DNA from: UBA4615 sp044368415
GTDB taxonomy: Bacteria; Pseudomonadota; Gammaproteobacteria; Burkholderiales; Burkholderiaceae_E
DNA length: 64,000 nt
Direction: 5' to 3'
NCBI GenBank assembly: GCA_044368415.1
Contig: JBIPLJ010000001.1
Location: 90,637 to 154,636 of the forward strand
Shown: positions 34,129 through 42,493 of the stretch, piece by piece
How the letters are laid out: each line of letters starts with the position of its first letter
Position numbering within the stretch: position 1 is the first letter of the stretch
Made by a program: the position numbers and the translations under genes
Notes under the pieces: model-generated
Database searches by the model: none
Seen by the model: the letters and a program-made list of their open reading frames with translations, nothing else
Told to the model about the DNA's origin: nothing

Positions 34129-34312
34129 GAAGCGATCCGATGGCGGGAACAATCAGTATCGAGGCTGTTTTATCGTCAGATCGCACGAAAAACGCCACCA
34201 AACCTTCCCCGTTCGTCGGCCCGCCGCGTCGACGGCCAGTGTGACGTTCGTCGCGGACCGCAAATGCGGCCGCCGATTCGCACCGGCGGCGGTCGTCCCG
34301 CCCTGCGGCGCG

Positions 34313-35392
34313 CTACTGCTGCTTGGGACCTTCAGTCAGGCGACGTCCGAGACCGATGGCGTACGGCGCCGCGCGGGCGGCAAGCATCGGGTCGGCCGAT
34401 GGCTCGATGCCCTTGGGCAGCACCATCGGGTTGAAGGTGATGCCCAGGCAGTCGCCGCCGCCGTCCTCGGCGACCGAGCTCACCTTCAGCACTCCGAGCG
34501 TGACCTTCCTGCGGCCCGCAGGCAGCGGCACGGTGGCGTTGTCGAGGATGTCGCCGGCCTGCGCCAGCTCCAGGTTGAAGTCGAACGCCACCTTGCCCTC
34601 CTTCACCCGCTGCCGCAGATCGTCGAACAGAAAGGCCGGACCCTTTGCCCGAGCCTCGTCGTCGGTCAGGCCCTGAACGCCACCGACCGGTTCGAAGATC
34701 CACTTCCCGAACTGACGGTTGCCGCTCGCGTTCACGAATCCGAAGGCGTTCACGCCCCAGTAGTTGACGGCGGCGAAGCTGGCGGGCACCGGCTGCGATG
34801 CAAAGTACTTCCCCTGCAGCAGCACGTCGGGGTTGGCATCCGCAAACGCCTTGACCTTGGCTGCATCCGGCATCCGGGTCGCCGGATCGGGCTGCAGCGA
34901 CGCCAGGCGCCCGAAGAACTGCTGGGGCGACGAGGCGCCGAAGACCGGTGCCGAGATGTTGCCGAGCTGCCACCGGTCGCCGTCGGGCAGGTTGAACTGC
35001 AGCGCCAGGTTGCGCTGGCTCCGGGTGTTGTCCGGCGCCTTCGGGTTGGCACCGCCGACCGAGAAACGGACGATCACCGGCACCGGCCGGCCGCTGAACG
35101 CCGATGACGTGGACAGACTACGCGCGTCCGCGGTGCCCACGAACTCGCCCGCGGCACAGATGCCCTTGGCACCCGAACGGCGATACCCCTCGAACTTGCC
35201 GAAGGTCGATTCGAACTGGTCGATGAACGCGTTCGGATCCACCGGGGTGGCGGGCGCGGGCTGCGCCAGCGCGGCGGTTCCGAACAGCGCGAAGGCGAGC
35301 GTCGCGATGGAATGGGTGGTGGTGTTCAAGTCATTCGCTCCGGGAGGTTGACGGGGTCGTGCGAGCCATCGCTCAGCAGAGGGCTTCTGCAT
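34313..35392 (-). CDS. Catalase-related (SrpA-type) peroxidase-like protein lacking the distal His
   Basis: A 359-residue exported member of the short catalase-related peroxidase group. The hydrophobic signal is THSIATLAFALFGTAALA. VIVRFSVGGANPKAPDN and the C-terminal ARAAPYAIGLGRRL (proximal Tyr region) fit the family. In the usual R-x-x-H-A-K-G motif this protein reads RRSGAKG, with Gly at residue 74 where the catalytic His is expected, so activity is doubtful. The ATG at 35392 has a GGGAG site; a TTG at 35329, also with GGAG, would give a shorter signal region. Confidence 0.78.
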   Translation of the reverse strand: MQKPSAERWLARPRQPPGANDLNTTTHSIATLAFALFGTAALAQPAPATPVDPNAFIDQFESTFGKFEGYRRSGAKGICAAGEFVGTADARSLSTSSAFSGRPVPVIVRFSVGGANPKAPDNTRSQRNLALQFNLPDGDRWQLGNISAPVFGASSPQQFFGRLASLQPDPATRMPDAAKVKAFADANPDVLLQGKYFASQPVPASFAAVNYWGVNAFGFVNASGNRQFGKWIFEPVGGVQGLTDDEARAKGPAFLFDDLRQRVKEGKVAFDFNLELAQAGDILDNATVPLPAGRRKVTLGVLKVSSVAEDGGGDCLGITFNPMVLPKGIEPSADPMLAARAAPYAIGLGRRLTEGPKQQ

Positions 35393-35704
35393 GTGGGCTC
35401 CCGAATCGGTCTGTCTTGGCCGCTGAACGTTACAGGGCAGTCTTCGCGGTGGCTGCACGCCGTTTTGATGCGGGCGGCAGCGGGGAACCCCGCAACGTGT
35501 CCACGACGTGCGTCGGTTCCTCGGCCCAGTGGTTTCTGGACCAGGAATCTAGCCCGCGGCATTCTTGGACGCTGCGGTGTGAGCCCGCTTATGAGCATGG
35601 TCCAGGATTCGTCGGCGACAGTGGTGAGCGGCGCGAGCCCCATCCCGTTTGAGAGATCGAGTCGAAATCGATGTCTCCCGTGGCGCTGCCGTTCACAGAC
35701 GGTG
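35393..35704. other. Intergenic stretch between the catalase-like gene and the IS110 remnant
   Basis: I see no supported gene here. The right part, from about 35530, may be the left end of the IS110 element, since it leads directly into the transposase start, but no clear terminal repeat is visible (IS110 elements usually lack them). Confidence 0.4.
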
Positions 35705-36240
35705 ATGGAGCAGCCCATGGCATTGCACAAGCGAGAAGACGAGGTGTTTCCCAACGCGGCGGGTATCGACATCGGGGCGTCCAGCCACTGGGTGGCGGTT
35801 CCGCGGCACTTGGCCGAGGCCGCTGGCGAGGGGCCGGTACGCGAGGTCGGCGCGATGACCGACGAGCTCAACGCGCCGGGCTGTTGGCTGGTGAAGTTGG
35901 GCGTGGACACGCAAGCCGTGGAGTCCACGGGCGTGTACTGGATCCCTGTGCTCGAGGTGCTGGAGCAGCACGGCTTGAAGGTCTGGCTGGTCGATGCGCG
36001 GCCACGGACGTGATGGGTCAGACCGGCCAGTCCATCATCCGCGACATCGTCGCCGGCTAGCGCGACCCGCAGGCGCTGGCGCGCCACCGCCATCGCCGCG
36101 TCAAGGCCAGCGAGGCCGAGATCGTCAAGGCGCTGACGGGCGACTGGCGCAAAGAGCACCTGTTCGAACTGAATCAGGCGCTGGGCGTGTAGGACGACAT
36201 GGGTAGGCATCTGGCCGAAGTGATGCCCGGCCCGGGATGC
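35705..36240 (+). pseudogene. Degenerate IS110-family transposase
   Basis: The first frame reads NAAGIDIGASSHWVAVPRH, the start of the RuvC-like DEDD domain, through VESTGVYWIPVLEVLEQHG and KVWLVDAR. It then jumps about 130-150 residues and one frame to GQTGQSIIRDIVAG, followed by an in-frame TAG (36058-36060), ALARHRHRRVKASEAEIVKAL, and a second stop at 36190-36192. The C-terminal transposase domain is missing. A large internal deletion plus two nonsense codons make this a dead element. Confidence 0.85.
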
Positions 36241-36395
36241 TCCAGGCGTCGGTGAAAGACGCCGCGGACCAGTTGGACAAGGTAACGGTCTTGCATCGGT
36301 GCTGCGGGCATCTCAAGCGCGTTCTTGCAACGATCCAGGCCCCGCAGGACATCGAAATGCTGTTTCGAGAAGGCGGCCAACTGCCGGACTTAGGT
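36241..36395. other. Short stretch after the IS110 remnant, no supported gene
   Basis: An open plus-strand frame begins at 36237 (MLQASVKDAADQLDKVT) but runs antisense into the next gene and has no recognisable family. It may be leftover sequence carried with the element. Confidence 0.3.
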
Positions 36396-37160
36396 TCAGT
36401 CCGGCTTCACGATCAGCCCATTTGCGGAGATGTCGACCCGGTCAGCGCTGACACCGACCAGCCTTTCAAGGTAACCCTTTGCCGCCGCCCGCATGTTGGA
36501 AGAAATCTCGCCGGCTTGCCGGCTGTCAGGGGCCTTAGCCACCGCCAGCTGGGTTCCAGCCAGAAACATGGCCAGGATGGCCGCTTCTTCGTGCATCTCG
36601 CGCTGCCTCTCAGCAGACGATGCCATGAATTCTTGGCTGCTGCGCATGACTGAGCGCATTTGCTCTGCAAGTGCTGGAAACTGGCCGTCGGGAAATCCGA
36701 TGTTCCGATACACCATGTGACTGGCCGCCAGAAGGGCCGCCACAGAAGCGCCCAGATCATCGGGTGACTGCCCCAATTGCCGAGCAAGAGCCCCGTACTT
36801 CGTTAGCAATTCACCGAAGAGTCGTTCTGCTGCGGCCCGGTCTTGAGGGGGGTACTGTGCAGAGAGTCGTTTTGCGGCTGCGGCGTTTCCCAGAGCGAGC
36901 ACCGGCGCAGTGGTGGCTGAAGTGCTGGTGGACAAGCCGGTTTTCGTCCCTGTGCTGCTCCTCTCGAAAGCCAACGGCGCACGTTGGTTCGGCATCACTT
37001 GACCGTTCGAGGAAAGGATGAGTTTGTTTTGCAATGCGCGTTGGGTGATCATGGATGTCACCAGCAAGTCCGGTCCCGGCATCGGCATGTTGTACATAAA
37101 TGCATGCGCGCCGACGCAACTGAAACTTGCGACCGTTAGTACCCAGAATTTCGCGGACAT
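36396..37160 (-). CDS. Secreted protein of unknown function (DUF6683-like)
   Basis: A 254-residue protein with a signal peptide (SAKFWVLTVASFSCVGAHA). The central part FGELLTKYGALARQLGQS followed by DDLGASVAALLAASHMVYRN resembles DUF6683-type secreted proteins; I assign this from memory with moderate certainty. No catalytic motif is visible. ATG at 37160 is chosen because AGGTG lies at a proper distance; ATG at 37166 and 37190 are alternatives. Its base composition is less GC-rich than that of the photosynthesis genes, consistent with acquisition. It lies between two mobile-element remnants. Confidence 0.6.
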   Translation of the reverse strand: MSAKFWVLTVASFSCVGAHAFMYNMPMPGPDLLVTSMITQRALQNKLILSSNGQVMPNQRAPLAFERSSTGTKTGLSTSTSATTAPVLALGNAAAAKRLSAQYPPQDRAAAERLFGELLTKYGALARQLGQSPDDLGASVAALLAASHMVYRNIGFPDGQFPALAEQMRSVMRSSQEFMASSAERQREMHEEAAILAMFLAGTQLAVAKAPDSRQAGEISSNMRAAAKGYLERLVGVSADRVDISANGLIVKPD

Positions 37161-37194
37161 TGGCATCACCTTGAAATGGCCAAAAAGCATATCC

Positions 37195-37500
37195 CCTTTC
37201 CGGCCGGCCGGCGGGCGGCGCTTCGCCGGAGGCCGGACCCCGAACAGCCGGCCCCTGCAGCACCACCCGCGCCCGCAGCTTCGCGTTGGGCGCCAATTCC
37301 CCTTGGTACCGGATCAGATGTAGCCACGGCCGTGGCACCCGTGCCGCCAGCCGCTGTATGAACTCCAGTGGACTCAGCACCAAGTGCGTCGTTCCGTCTC
37401 GCCGCGGCGTCTTGAGCCTGAGCTCCACCTGTCCCGCCGCGTTCACCTGGATGCGCTCGGCCGACAGCGCCGGTCGCGTGATGTATCGACACAGCGGTGA
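37195..37500 (-). pseudogene. IS91-family transposase C-terminal fragment
   Basis: The minus frame reads LCRYITRPALSAERIQVN, AGQVELRLKTPRRDGTTHLV, SPLEFIQRLAARVPRPWLHL and IRYQGELAPNAKLRARVV, the well conserved region near the C-terminus of IS91-type Y2 transposases. The catalytic tyrosine domain and remaining parts are absent, so this is only a relic of a rolling-circle element. Confidence 0.75.
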
Positions 37501-37665
37501 TCGTCGCACAACCATCCGAGCAGCGTGCCTGGTCCGAGCCAGGCGGACAAGATGCTCACCGATGCGCTTCGCAGCGCGCTGACGACTGTCGACGTCCGGG
37601 TGCTCGACCACATCATGGTGGCCGGGCCGAAGACGACGAGCTTCGCGGAGCGGGGCGGGTTGTAG
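37494..37665 (+). pseudogene. RadC/JAB-domain C-terminal fragment
   Basis: The frame reads HNHPSSVPGPSQADKMLTDA then VDVRVLDHIMVAGPKTTSFAE and a TAG. HNHPS is the JAB metal-binding motif of RadC, and VLDH-V-G-SFAERG is the usual C-terminus. The 5-prime part is cut off at the IS91 fragment; the bases before HNHPS are out of frame by one. Plasmid- or island-borne radC genes are common. Confidence 0.7.
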
Positions 37666-37714
37666 TGACGCGCCGGGCCGAGACCTTCGGGTCTCGGCCA
37701 TGGCGTCGAGCGCG

Positions 37715-39136
37715 TTACTCGTCGTGCTCGCCGTCGCGCCGGTCACCACGGCGTGTTCCGTTCACGTGGGCCCAGAACGCAGCCTTGCGGCCATGGCGGG
37801 CGCGGACCGTCGCCTCGAACGCGTCGTGTGACGGCAGAGGATGCAGGTCGGTACCCGTGCTGGCTATCTCGCCCAGCCTCGACCAATACCGAGCGGCGTG
37901 CCCGTAGGCCCGGGCATAGGCTCGGTCGAGGATGCCCTTCAACAGCGCCCGGTAGATGACGGTCTCGCCACGCGGGTGATCGTGGTTGCGCAACGCCTTT
38001 GCCAACTCGATGAGCCCGCTGTACTGATTGCCGTCGATGCGCTCCGGGTCGACCAGCAGTCGCGCCTCGGCTGCGGCGGGGTCGCCGAGCGCGAGCATCA
38101 CGGTCGCGGCCGCCGCCAGATCCCGGTGGCCGACAGCGAGCTCACGGGCGCAGGCCATGGCGTCGGCGCGCCCCGACTCAGTGACATGCTCCAGCCAACG
38201 TTCGAGATGAAAGGCAGACAGCGTGCGTTCGAACACCGCCTTGCGGATCGGCACGCTTTCATCGAATCGGCCGAGCCGCTCGAGCGCCTCGGCGAGCAGC
38301 CCGAGTCGGCTCTCCTCGAGGTGCCCCCAGCCGCCCTGCAGCCAGACCAGCGCGTCAGCAGGCCGGTCGGCATCGATGTAGGCACGGGCGAACGACTGAC
38401 GCTGCACAGGGTTGGGGTCGGGACTGTAATGCCGCGTGGCTCGCACCGTCACATCCGGGTCACGCAAGGACTCGGCCAGCAAGGACAAGGCACCCGAGAT
38501 CCGGAAGACTTCGATCGGAGGGTTTCCGGGCTCCGCACATGCATCGACCGTCGCCGACAACTGCGCATCAAGCCGGTCGACCAGACGGCGCTGCCCCGCT
38601 TCGTCGATCAACAGGTTCGCGGCCCGCAGCAGTTCGTCACGCGCGCCGTATTGGTCGCCCAGATACAGCGCCAGCAGCCGATCAGGCCAGTCCGTTCCGC
38701 TCGACTCGCATCGGGCCGCAGCGCGCAGCCAGCACCTGCACGCGGCTCTCACCGCTTCGCCGATCGCGCCACCGGAGTCGTCGGCGCGTTCGAACCACGA
38801 GGCATCCGCCTTGATGAAGTCCTGAAAGAGGGCGTGCGCGGCCGCAGGGTCGTTGGGGAGAAGTTCCCGCTCGACCTGTTCCAGCCATGCCTCGAGCATC
38901 CGGCCGTACTCGCTTGCCTCTCCGTAGCCGTGGAACTTTCGGGAGCGCTTCCAGGCGGCGAGCGTCTTCCTGAATCCAGCGGCAAGCTTGTCGGGCTGGT
39001 CGGTCAGCTGCAGGCGCGCGAGGCGCGCCTCGACAGCCTCGTGCGCTCGCGCAAGTTCGAGCAGCACGGCGACCAGAGCGTCCTTGGGCTGGCGCTCGAG
39101 GAAGTTCGATAGATCTGCAGGGGTCGGCTCGGTCAT
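37715..39136 (-). CDS. DUF6880-like helical-repeat protein
   Basis: A 473-residue soluble, mostly helical protein. The N-terminus LSNFLERQPKDALVAVLLELA and the many Ala/Leu/Arg helices with TPR-like spacing (SFARAYIDADRPADALVWLQ, LAEALERLGRFDESVPIRKAVFE) match the DUF6880 type, as I recall it. The C-terminal YSRLGEIAS-like segment and the final charged tail (RRGDRRDGEHDE) have no known motif. Function unknown. It lies beside a zinc-ribbon ORF and an AbiE pair, so a defence or stress role is possible but unproven. Confidence 0.65.
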   Translation of the reverse strand: MTEPTPADLSNFLERQPKDALVAVLLELARAHEAVEARLARLQLTDQPDKLAAGFRKTLAAWKRSRKFHGYGEASEYGRMLEAWLEQVERELLPNDPAAAHALFQDFIKADASWFERADDSGGAIGEAVRAACRCWLRAAARCESSGTDWPDRLLALYLGDQYGARDELLRAANLLIDEAGQRRLVDRLDAQLSATVDACAEPGNPPIEVFRISGALSLLAESLRDPDVTVRATRHYSPDPNPVQRQSFARAYIDADRPADALVWLQGGWGHLEESRLGLLAEALERLGRFDESVPIRKAVFERTLSAFHLERWLEHVTESGRADAMACARELAVGHRDLAAAATVMLALGDPAAAEARLLVDPERIDGNQYSGLIELAKALRNHDHPRGETVIYRALLKGILDRAYARAYGHAARYWSRLGEIASTGTDLHPLPSHDAFEATVRARHGRKAAFWAHVNGTRRGDRRDGEHDE

Positions 39137-39176
39137 GCGAATGTCACACCGGTGGCGCTCAGGCCGAAGGTTGGCC

Positions 39177-39470
39177 CTAGCTCAGGTCCCAGAAAGTGCG
39201 CTGCCAGTTCGAGATCTGCCCCTCGGTCCCGCAGGTCATGCAACGCCAGATCACGCGGTCGTCTTCGGTGAGGGCTGTCTCAACGGCGCGCCTATCTGAC
39301 TTGCGGCACTTGAAACACAGCGGACCGGGTGCACTGTCGGACCGGTCGAAGTCAGTCGCATGGGCGACGACGCCCGTCACGAAGTCGGCCAACTTGCGCG
39401 CCGGTCCGCGCTCGGGCGCGATCGCGCCTCTGGCATCGAGGTAATGGGTGAGGTCGATGACGTACAGCAC
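39177..39470 (-). CDS. Small zinc-ribbon protein of unknown function
   Basis: A 97-residue protein beginning LYVIDLTHYLDARGAI, with two CxxC pairs, CFKC and CMTC, 30 residues apart, forming a likely zinc ribbon. The GTG at 39470 is chosen because the conserved-looking N-terminus begins there. It lies 40 bp upstream of the DUF6880 gene on the same strand and 59 bp after the AbiEii gene. No function can be named. Confidence 0.6.
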   Translation of the reverse strand: MLYVIDLTHYLDARGAIAPERGPARKLADFVTGVVAHATDFDRSDSAPGPLCFKCRKSDRRAVETALTEDDRVIWRCMTCGTEGQISNWQRTFWDLS

Positions 39471-39529
39471 GCCCGTGATTATGCTTCGGACGCCTGATGC
39501 GGGTGCGCATCGGCGCGATCGAGTTGCGC

Positions 39530-40363
39530 TCAGGCCGCCCGGTTCACCCGGTCGGCGATCGCCCGGCACTGCTCGAGCAGCGCCTCGAACGGCTCCGCAT
39601 CGTCGAGCAGCAAGCCATCGTCGATCATCCGGCTGTAGTCGTCGGCGAGCGCACGGCGCGCGCCATCGATCGGCGCAAGCTGCAGGCCACCCTGCACCGC
39701 GACGGTGTAGTCGATCGATTCTCCCTCGAGCGTCTTTTCAGCGAAGAACGCCGACTTGTTGTCGGCCACGGCCTTCGCCAGCGTACGGTCGTGCAGAGCC
39801 CGTTCGGCGATACCCGCGATGATCAGCTTCGACTCGCTGGGCTCTACGGTCGATCGGGCGCCGAACTCCAGCAGCACCGATGGCTTCACATATCCGGTGC
39901 CGTGGGTGATGGGCTCGTAGTCGATGAGGATCGATGCATCCACGATCCGTGCGACAGCCGGAAGCCCCTGTGCTTCGAGCGCGGCGGTCAGCGCCGGGTT
40001 GAGCTGCGTCGCGACGAGCTCGGCGAGACGGCCCCGGATCGTGTCAGCCCATCTCTTGCGCTGGCTTTTTGTCTTCGGCCAGACCAGTTCTCCGCTCTCG
40101 GTCAACTCCGGGGCGATCGTCCGGACGTCGTAGGTAAGGTCGACATCCTCCGAGAAGCGTCGAATGACACCCCAGGCTTTCGAGAGCGACGTCCCGCCCT
40201 TGAAGACCAGGTGCTCGGCCTGCGCTCCGGTGAACAGATGTCGCAGCGCCCACACCACCCAGATGTCTTTCTCGAGCAGGTGAGGCGGGCGTGCGGACCG
40301 TTCGGCCGCGACGAGCAGCGCCTCGCGCCGTTCGGCGCCAGACATCGAGAAGAACTCAGGCAC
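39530..40363 (-). CDS. AbiEii-type nucleotidyltransferase toxin
   Basis: A 277-residue AbiEii/AbiGii toxin. The nucleotidyltransferase signature is FKGGTSLSKAW followed by SEDVDLTYDV, the GG-[ST] and DxD-like motifs. HLLEKDIWVVWALRHLF is also typical. Type IV AbiE toxins add nucleotides to tRNA or other targets and cause abortive phage defence. The GTG at 40363 overlaps the antitoxin stop by 8 bp; ATG at 40345 is an alternative. Confidence 0.85.
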   Translation of the reverse strand: MPEFFSMSGAERREALLVAAERSARPPHLLEKDIWVVWALRHLFTGAQAEHLVFKGGTSLSKAWGVIRRFSEDVDLTYDVRTIAPELTESGELVWPKTKSQRKRWADTIRGRLAELVATQLNPALTAALEAQGLPAVARIVDASILIDYEPITHGTGYVKPSVLLEFGARSTVEPSESKLIIAGIAERALHDRTLAKAVADNKSAFFAEKTLEGESIDYTVAVQGGLQLAPIDGARRALADDYSRMIDDGLLLDDAEPFEALLEQCRAIADRVNRAA

Positions 40364-40952
40364 GCGCGACCAGCGTGCTGAGCTCGCCCGCCAGCCAGGC
40401 CGGCATCCGCGCACGCGCTTCGACGAGTATCTGCAGCTCGGCGGCCGGCAGCGTCTGCCGAAGCCGGCTCAGCGTCTCCCGGGCACCCGACGGACCTGCC
40501 CACGCCAGGGACCGGATCGCCTCGCCCGCAGCGCGCTCCGGATGCACCAGCTGCCAGGGCGGCGCGTGCCGCAGCTCCACCGTCTGCATGCCCAGCCGGA
40601 GGCTGCGATTGCGGCCCGAAGTCAGGAAGACCTGCCGCACGGGGACCTGCGTGGTCAGGCCGAGCGCGTTCGCCGCGGCTGCGCCATGGCTGGCCACAGT
40701 CTCGCCCCGCTCCTGCGCCCAATGCCGGATTACCCGCGCAGCCTCCGGCGCACGCGTGCCGAACGAACCCTTCACCGGCAGTACATAGACCCCGCAGCCG
40801 GCGCGCAGCAGCTCACCGCGACGCGTGAGGCGCGAAAGCACTTGATCGACCGCAGCCCGACTGCCCAGGTGCAGCAACGCGCGCGCGGTCAGGGTGCCGC
40901 CCTCGGGAAGCGAGGCGGCATGCATCAAGACCTGGTGCGCAAGGGTGGACAC
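40356..40952 (-). CDS. AbiEi-type antitoxin / transcriptional regulator
   Basis: A 198-residue protein with an N-terminal winged-helix region (LGSRAAVDQVLSRLTRRGELLRAGCGVYVLP) and the AbiEi C-terminal domain. GETVASHGAAAANALGLTTQVPV is characteristic. It neutralises AbiEii and represses its own operon. Starts at a GTG with GGAG six bases upstream. The promoter upstream contains an inverted repeat fit for autoregulation. Confidence 0.82.
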   Translation of the reverse strand: MSTLAHQVLMHAASLPEGGTLTARALLHLGSRAAVDQVLSRLTRRGELLRAGCGVYVLPVKGSFGTRAPEAARVIRHWAQERGETVASHGAAAANALGLTTQVPVRQVFLTSGRNRSLRLGMQTVELRHAPPWQLVHPERAAGEAIRSLAWAGPSGARETLSRLRQTLPAAELQILVEARARMPAWLAGELSTLVARA

Positions 40953-40968
40953 GACGGGCTCCGGTGAC

Positions 40969-41005
40969 TGTCAGAAATCGTAGGCTGTTATCTGACACTG
41001 TGCAA
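40969..41005 (-). promoter_or_regulatory. abiE promoter with overlapping inverted-repeat operator
   Basis: On the minus strand, TTGCAC (complement of 41000-41005), a 17-bp spacer and TACGAT (complement of 40977-40982) form a sigma-70 promoter. TGTCAGA at 40969-40975 and TCTGACA at 40991-40997 are perfect 7-bp inverted arms flanking the -10, where an AbiEi dimer could block transcription. Confidence 0.6.
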
Positions 41006-41352
41006 GGCCATGCATCAGACGAGTCAGCCTGGCGCCCTTTGGGTGCCGATGGACGGAGGCGAGGTTGCAGGCCAGGGCGCTGGGGTCACTTGGGAATGCC
41101 AAGGCGGTTGCTGAATGAGCCCATCCCGTCGCGCATTGGCTGGTCTACCTCCGCCCAGTCGATCTAGTGGCGCAACTCGTTGCCTGGCGGCCAGCCGCAC
41201 GGCTCCCCGGCCCGCTCCAGATCCTGGCGGACTGCCCCGCTGATGGGGTCCGCCACACCCCGGCGTCTTTCGCCGCCAGGCTGCGGACGACGACGCGGTA
41301 TCGGGACAACCGGACGTGCAGGGACGCGCGTGCTATCGTGGGACACCTCTTG
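41006..41352. other. Non-coding stretch between the two toxin-antitoxin modules
   Basis: No supported gene. The frames open across this stretch encode low-complexity Arg/Pro peptides without known features. The right end should hold the promoter of the ParD-like gene (TATCGT at 41334-41339 is a weak -10 candidate). Confidence 0.4.
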
Positions 41353-41365
41353 TTGCAAAATGCAA
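41353..41365 (+). promoter_or_regulatory. Small palindrome upstream of the ParD-like gene
   Basis: TTGCA-AAA-TGCAA is a perfect inverted repeat 7 bp before the chosen start codon, in an AT-rich patch. Antitoxins of this type commonly bind such a site to repress their own operon. Confidence 0.45.
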
Positions 41366-41371
41366 TTCTTA

Positions 41372-41725
41372 ATGAGCAACGCCGTACGGATCTCCGAGGC
41401 CGAGATGGCTGAACTTCGGCGTGCGGCCGAACTCAACAACCGCTCTATCTCCGGGCAGGCGGAGTACTGGATGCGACTCGGCCGGGCGGCAGAGCGGAAC
41501 CCAACGATGACGATGTCGCGGATCGAGGCCGCCCTGCGTGGCCTTCAACCCGTCGAGCCGGGCGACCTGGACGAAGGCGAGTGCGACGCCCTCCTCGACG
41601 GCTTGGCGGACGGTCCGCTCACGCCGCAGGGAAAGGCCTTCTACGACAAGCTGAACGCCGACGGTTTCGGCGTCGGCATCGCCGATGACGGCACCGTGGT
41701 GTACGGACCGAACGAGCCGGCGTGA
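41372..41725 (+). CDS. ParD-like antitoxin partnered with a zeta-type toxin
   Basis: A 117-residue protein. The N-terminal VRISEAEMAELRRAAELNN followed by RSISGQAEYWMRLGRAAE looks like a ribbon-helix-helix ParD-like domain; the C-terminal part ends with DGTVVYGPNEPA and probably binds the toxin. ATG at 41372 is chosen, ATG at 41360 is possible; neither has a clear ribosome site. Its stop overlaps the toxin GTG (GTGA), the usual coupling of toxin-antitoxin pairs. Confidence 0.75.
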   Translation: MSNAVRISEAEMAELRRAAELNNRSISGQAEYWMRLGRAAERNPTMTMSRIEAALRGLQPVEPGDLDEGECDALLDGLADGPLTPQGKAFYDKLNADGFGVGIADDGTVVYGPNEPA

Positions 41726-42426
41726 AAGTTCCGGTCATGTTCGTCATTGCCGGCCCCAATGGCGCCGGCAAGTCGACGTTCTACGAGGCGGTCCTCAAGC
41801 CCTCGGTCGACGCCCCGTTCATCAATGCCGACATCATCCAGCGCGACGAGCTGAAGGACTCGGCGTTGTCGGCTGCCTACCAGGCGGCGCGCATCGCTGA
41901 CGCTCGTCGGGATACGGCGCTGCGCGAGCAGCGCAGCTTCATCACCGAGACGACCTTCTCGCATCCGTCGAAGCTCGAGCTAATCGACACCGCGAAGGCG
42001 GCCGGTTTCCGGGTCGCGACCTACCACATCAACGTGCGCAGCCCCGAGCTGTCGGTGATGCGGGTTGCGACGCGCGTCCGACGCGGTGGACACGATGTCC
42101 CGGAGGACAAGATTCGCGAGCGCTACGAGCGCAACCAGGCGCTGATCAAGCAGGCGGTGCTGCAGTCGGATCGGGCCTACGTGTACGACAACTCGACGCT
42201 GAACCGGCGCGCGTCACTGGCGATCAAGTTCAGGTCGGGGACGGTCATCGAGATCGGAAGCCAGGTGCCGGCCTGGGCGCGCTCGCTGTACGAACAGGAA
42301 CTCGAGGTGTTCAGCCCGGCCCGGTTGAATCCGGGCGCAGCCTCCTTCGCCGACGGCAAGGCGATCGCGACGCGGATAGGTGGCGCGGACGCGACTCTGC
42401 AGATCGCCAAGGGTAGCGAGACCTAG
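41722..42426 (+). CDS. Zeta-toxin family kinase
   Basis: A 234-residue P-loop kinase. Walker A is AGPNGAGKSTFYEAVL; the FINADIIQRDEL and EQRSFITETTFSHPSKLELI segments are typical of zeta toxins, which phosphorylate UDP-N-acetyl sugars and stop cell-wall synthesis. GTG start at 41722 overlaps the antitoxin stop. The antitoxin is ParD-like rather than the epsilon helical bundle. Confidence 0.85.
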   Translation: MKVPVMFVIAGPNGAGKSTFYEAVLKPSVDAPFINADIIQRDELKDSALSAAYQAARIADARRDTALREQRSFITETTFSHPSKLELIDTAKAAGFRVATYHINVRSPELSVMRVATRVRRGGHDVPEDKIRERYERNQALIKQAVLQSDRAYVYDNSTLNRRASLAIKFRSGTVIEIGSQVPAWARSLYEQELEVFSPARLNPGAASFADGKAIATRIGGADATLQIAKGSET

Positions 42427-42493
42427 CCCGCAACGTCGGCCATGTCTTCGCGGTCGTGCCACATGCCAAACAGAAGATCGTCGGTCACGAACG

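Noticed and set aside
36237..36653. Plus-strand ORF MLQASVKDAADQLDK... after the IS110 remnant
   Set aside because: Mostly antisense to a gene with a clear signal peptide and ribosome site; no family recognised.
41372..41725. Epsilon-type antitoxin for the zeta toxin
   Set aside because: The sequence looks like a ribbon-helix-helix protein with a tail, not the small three-helix epsilon protein.
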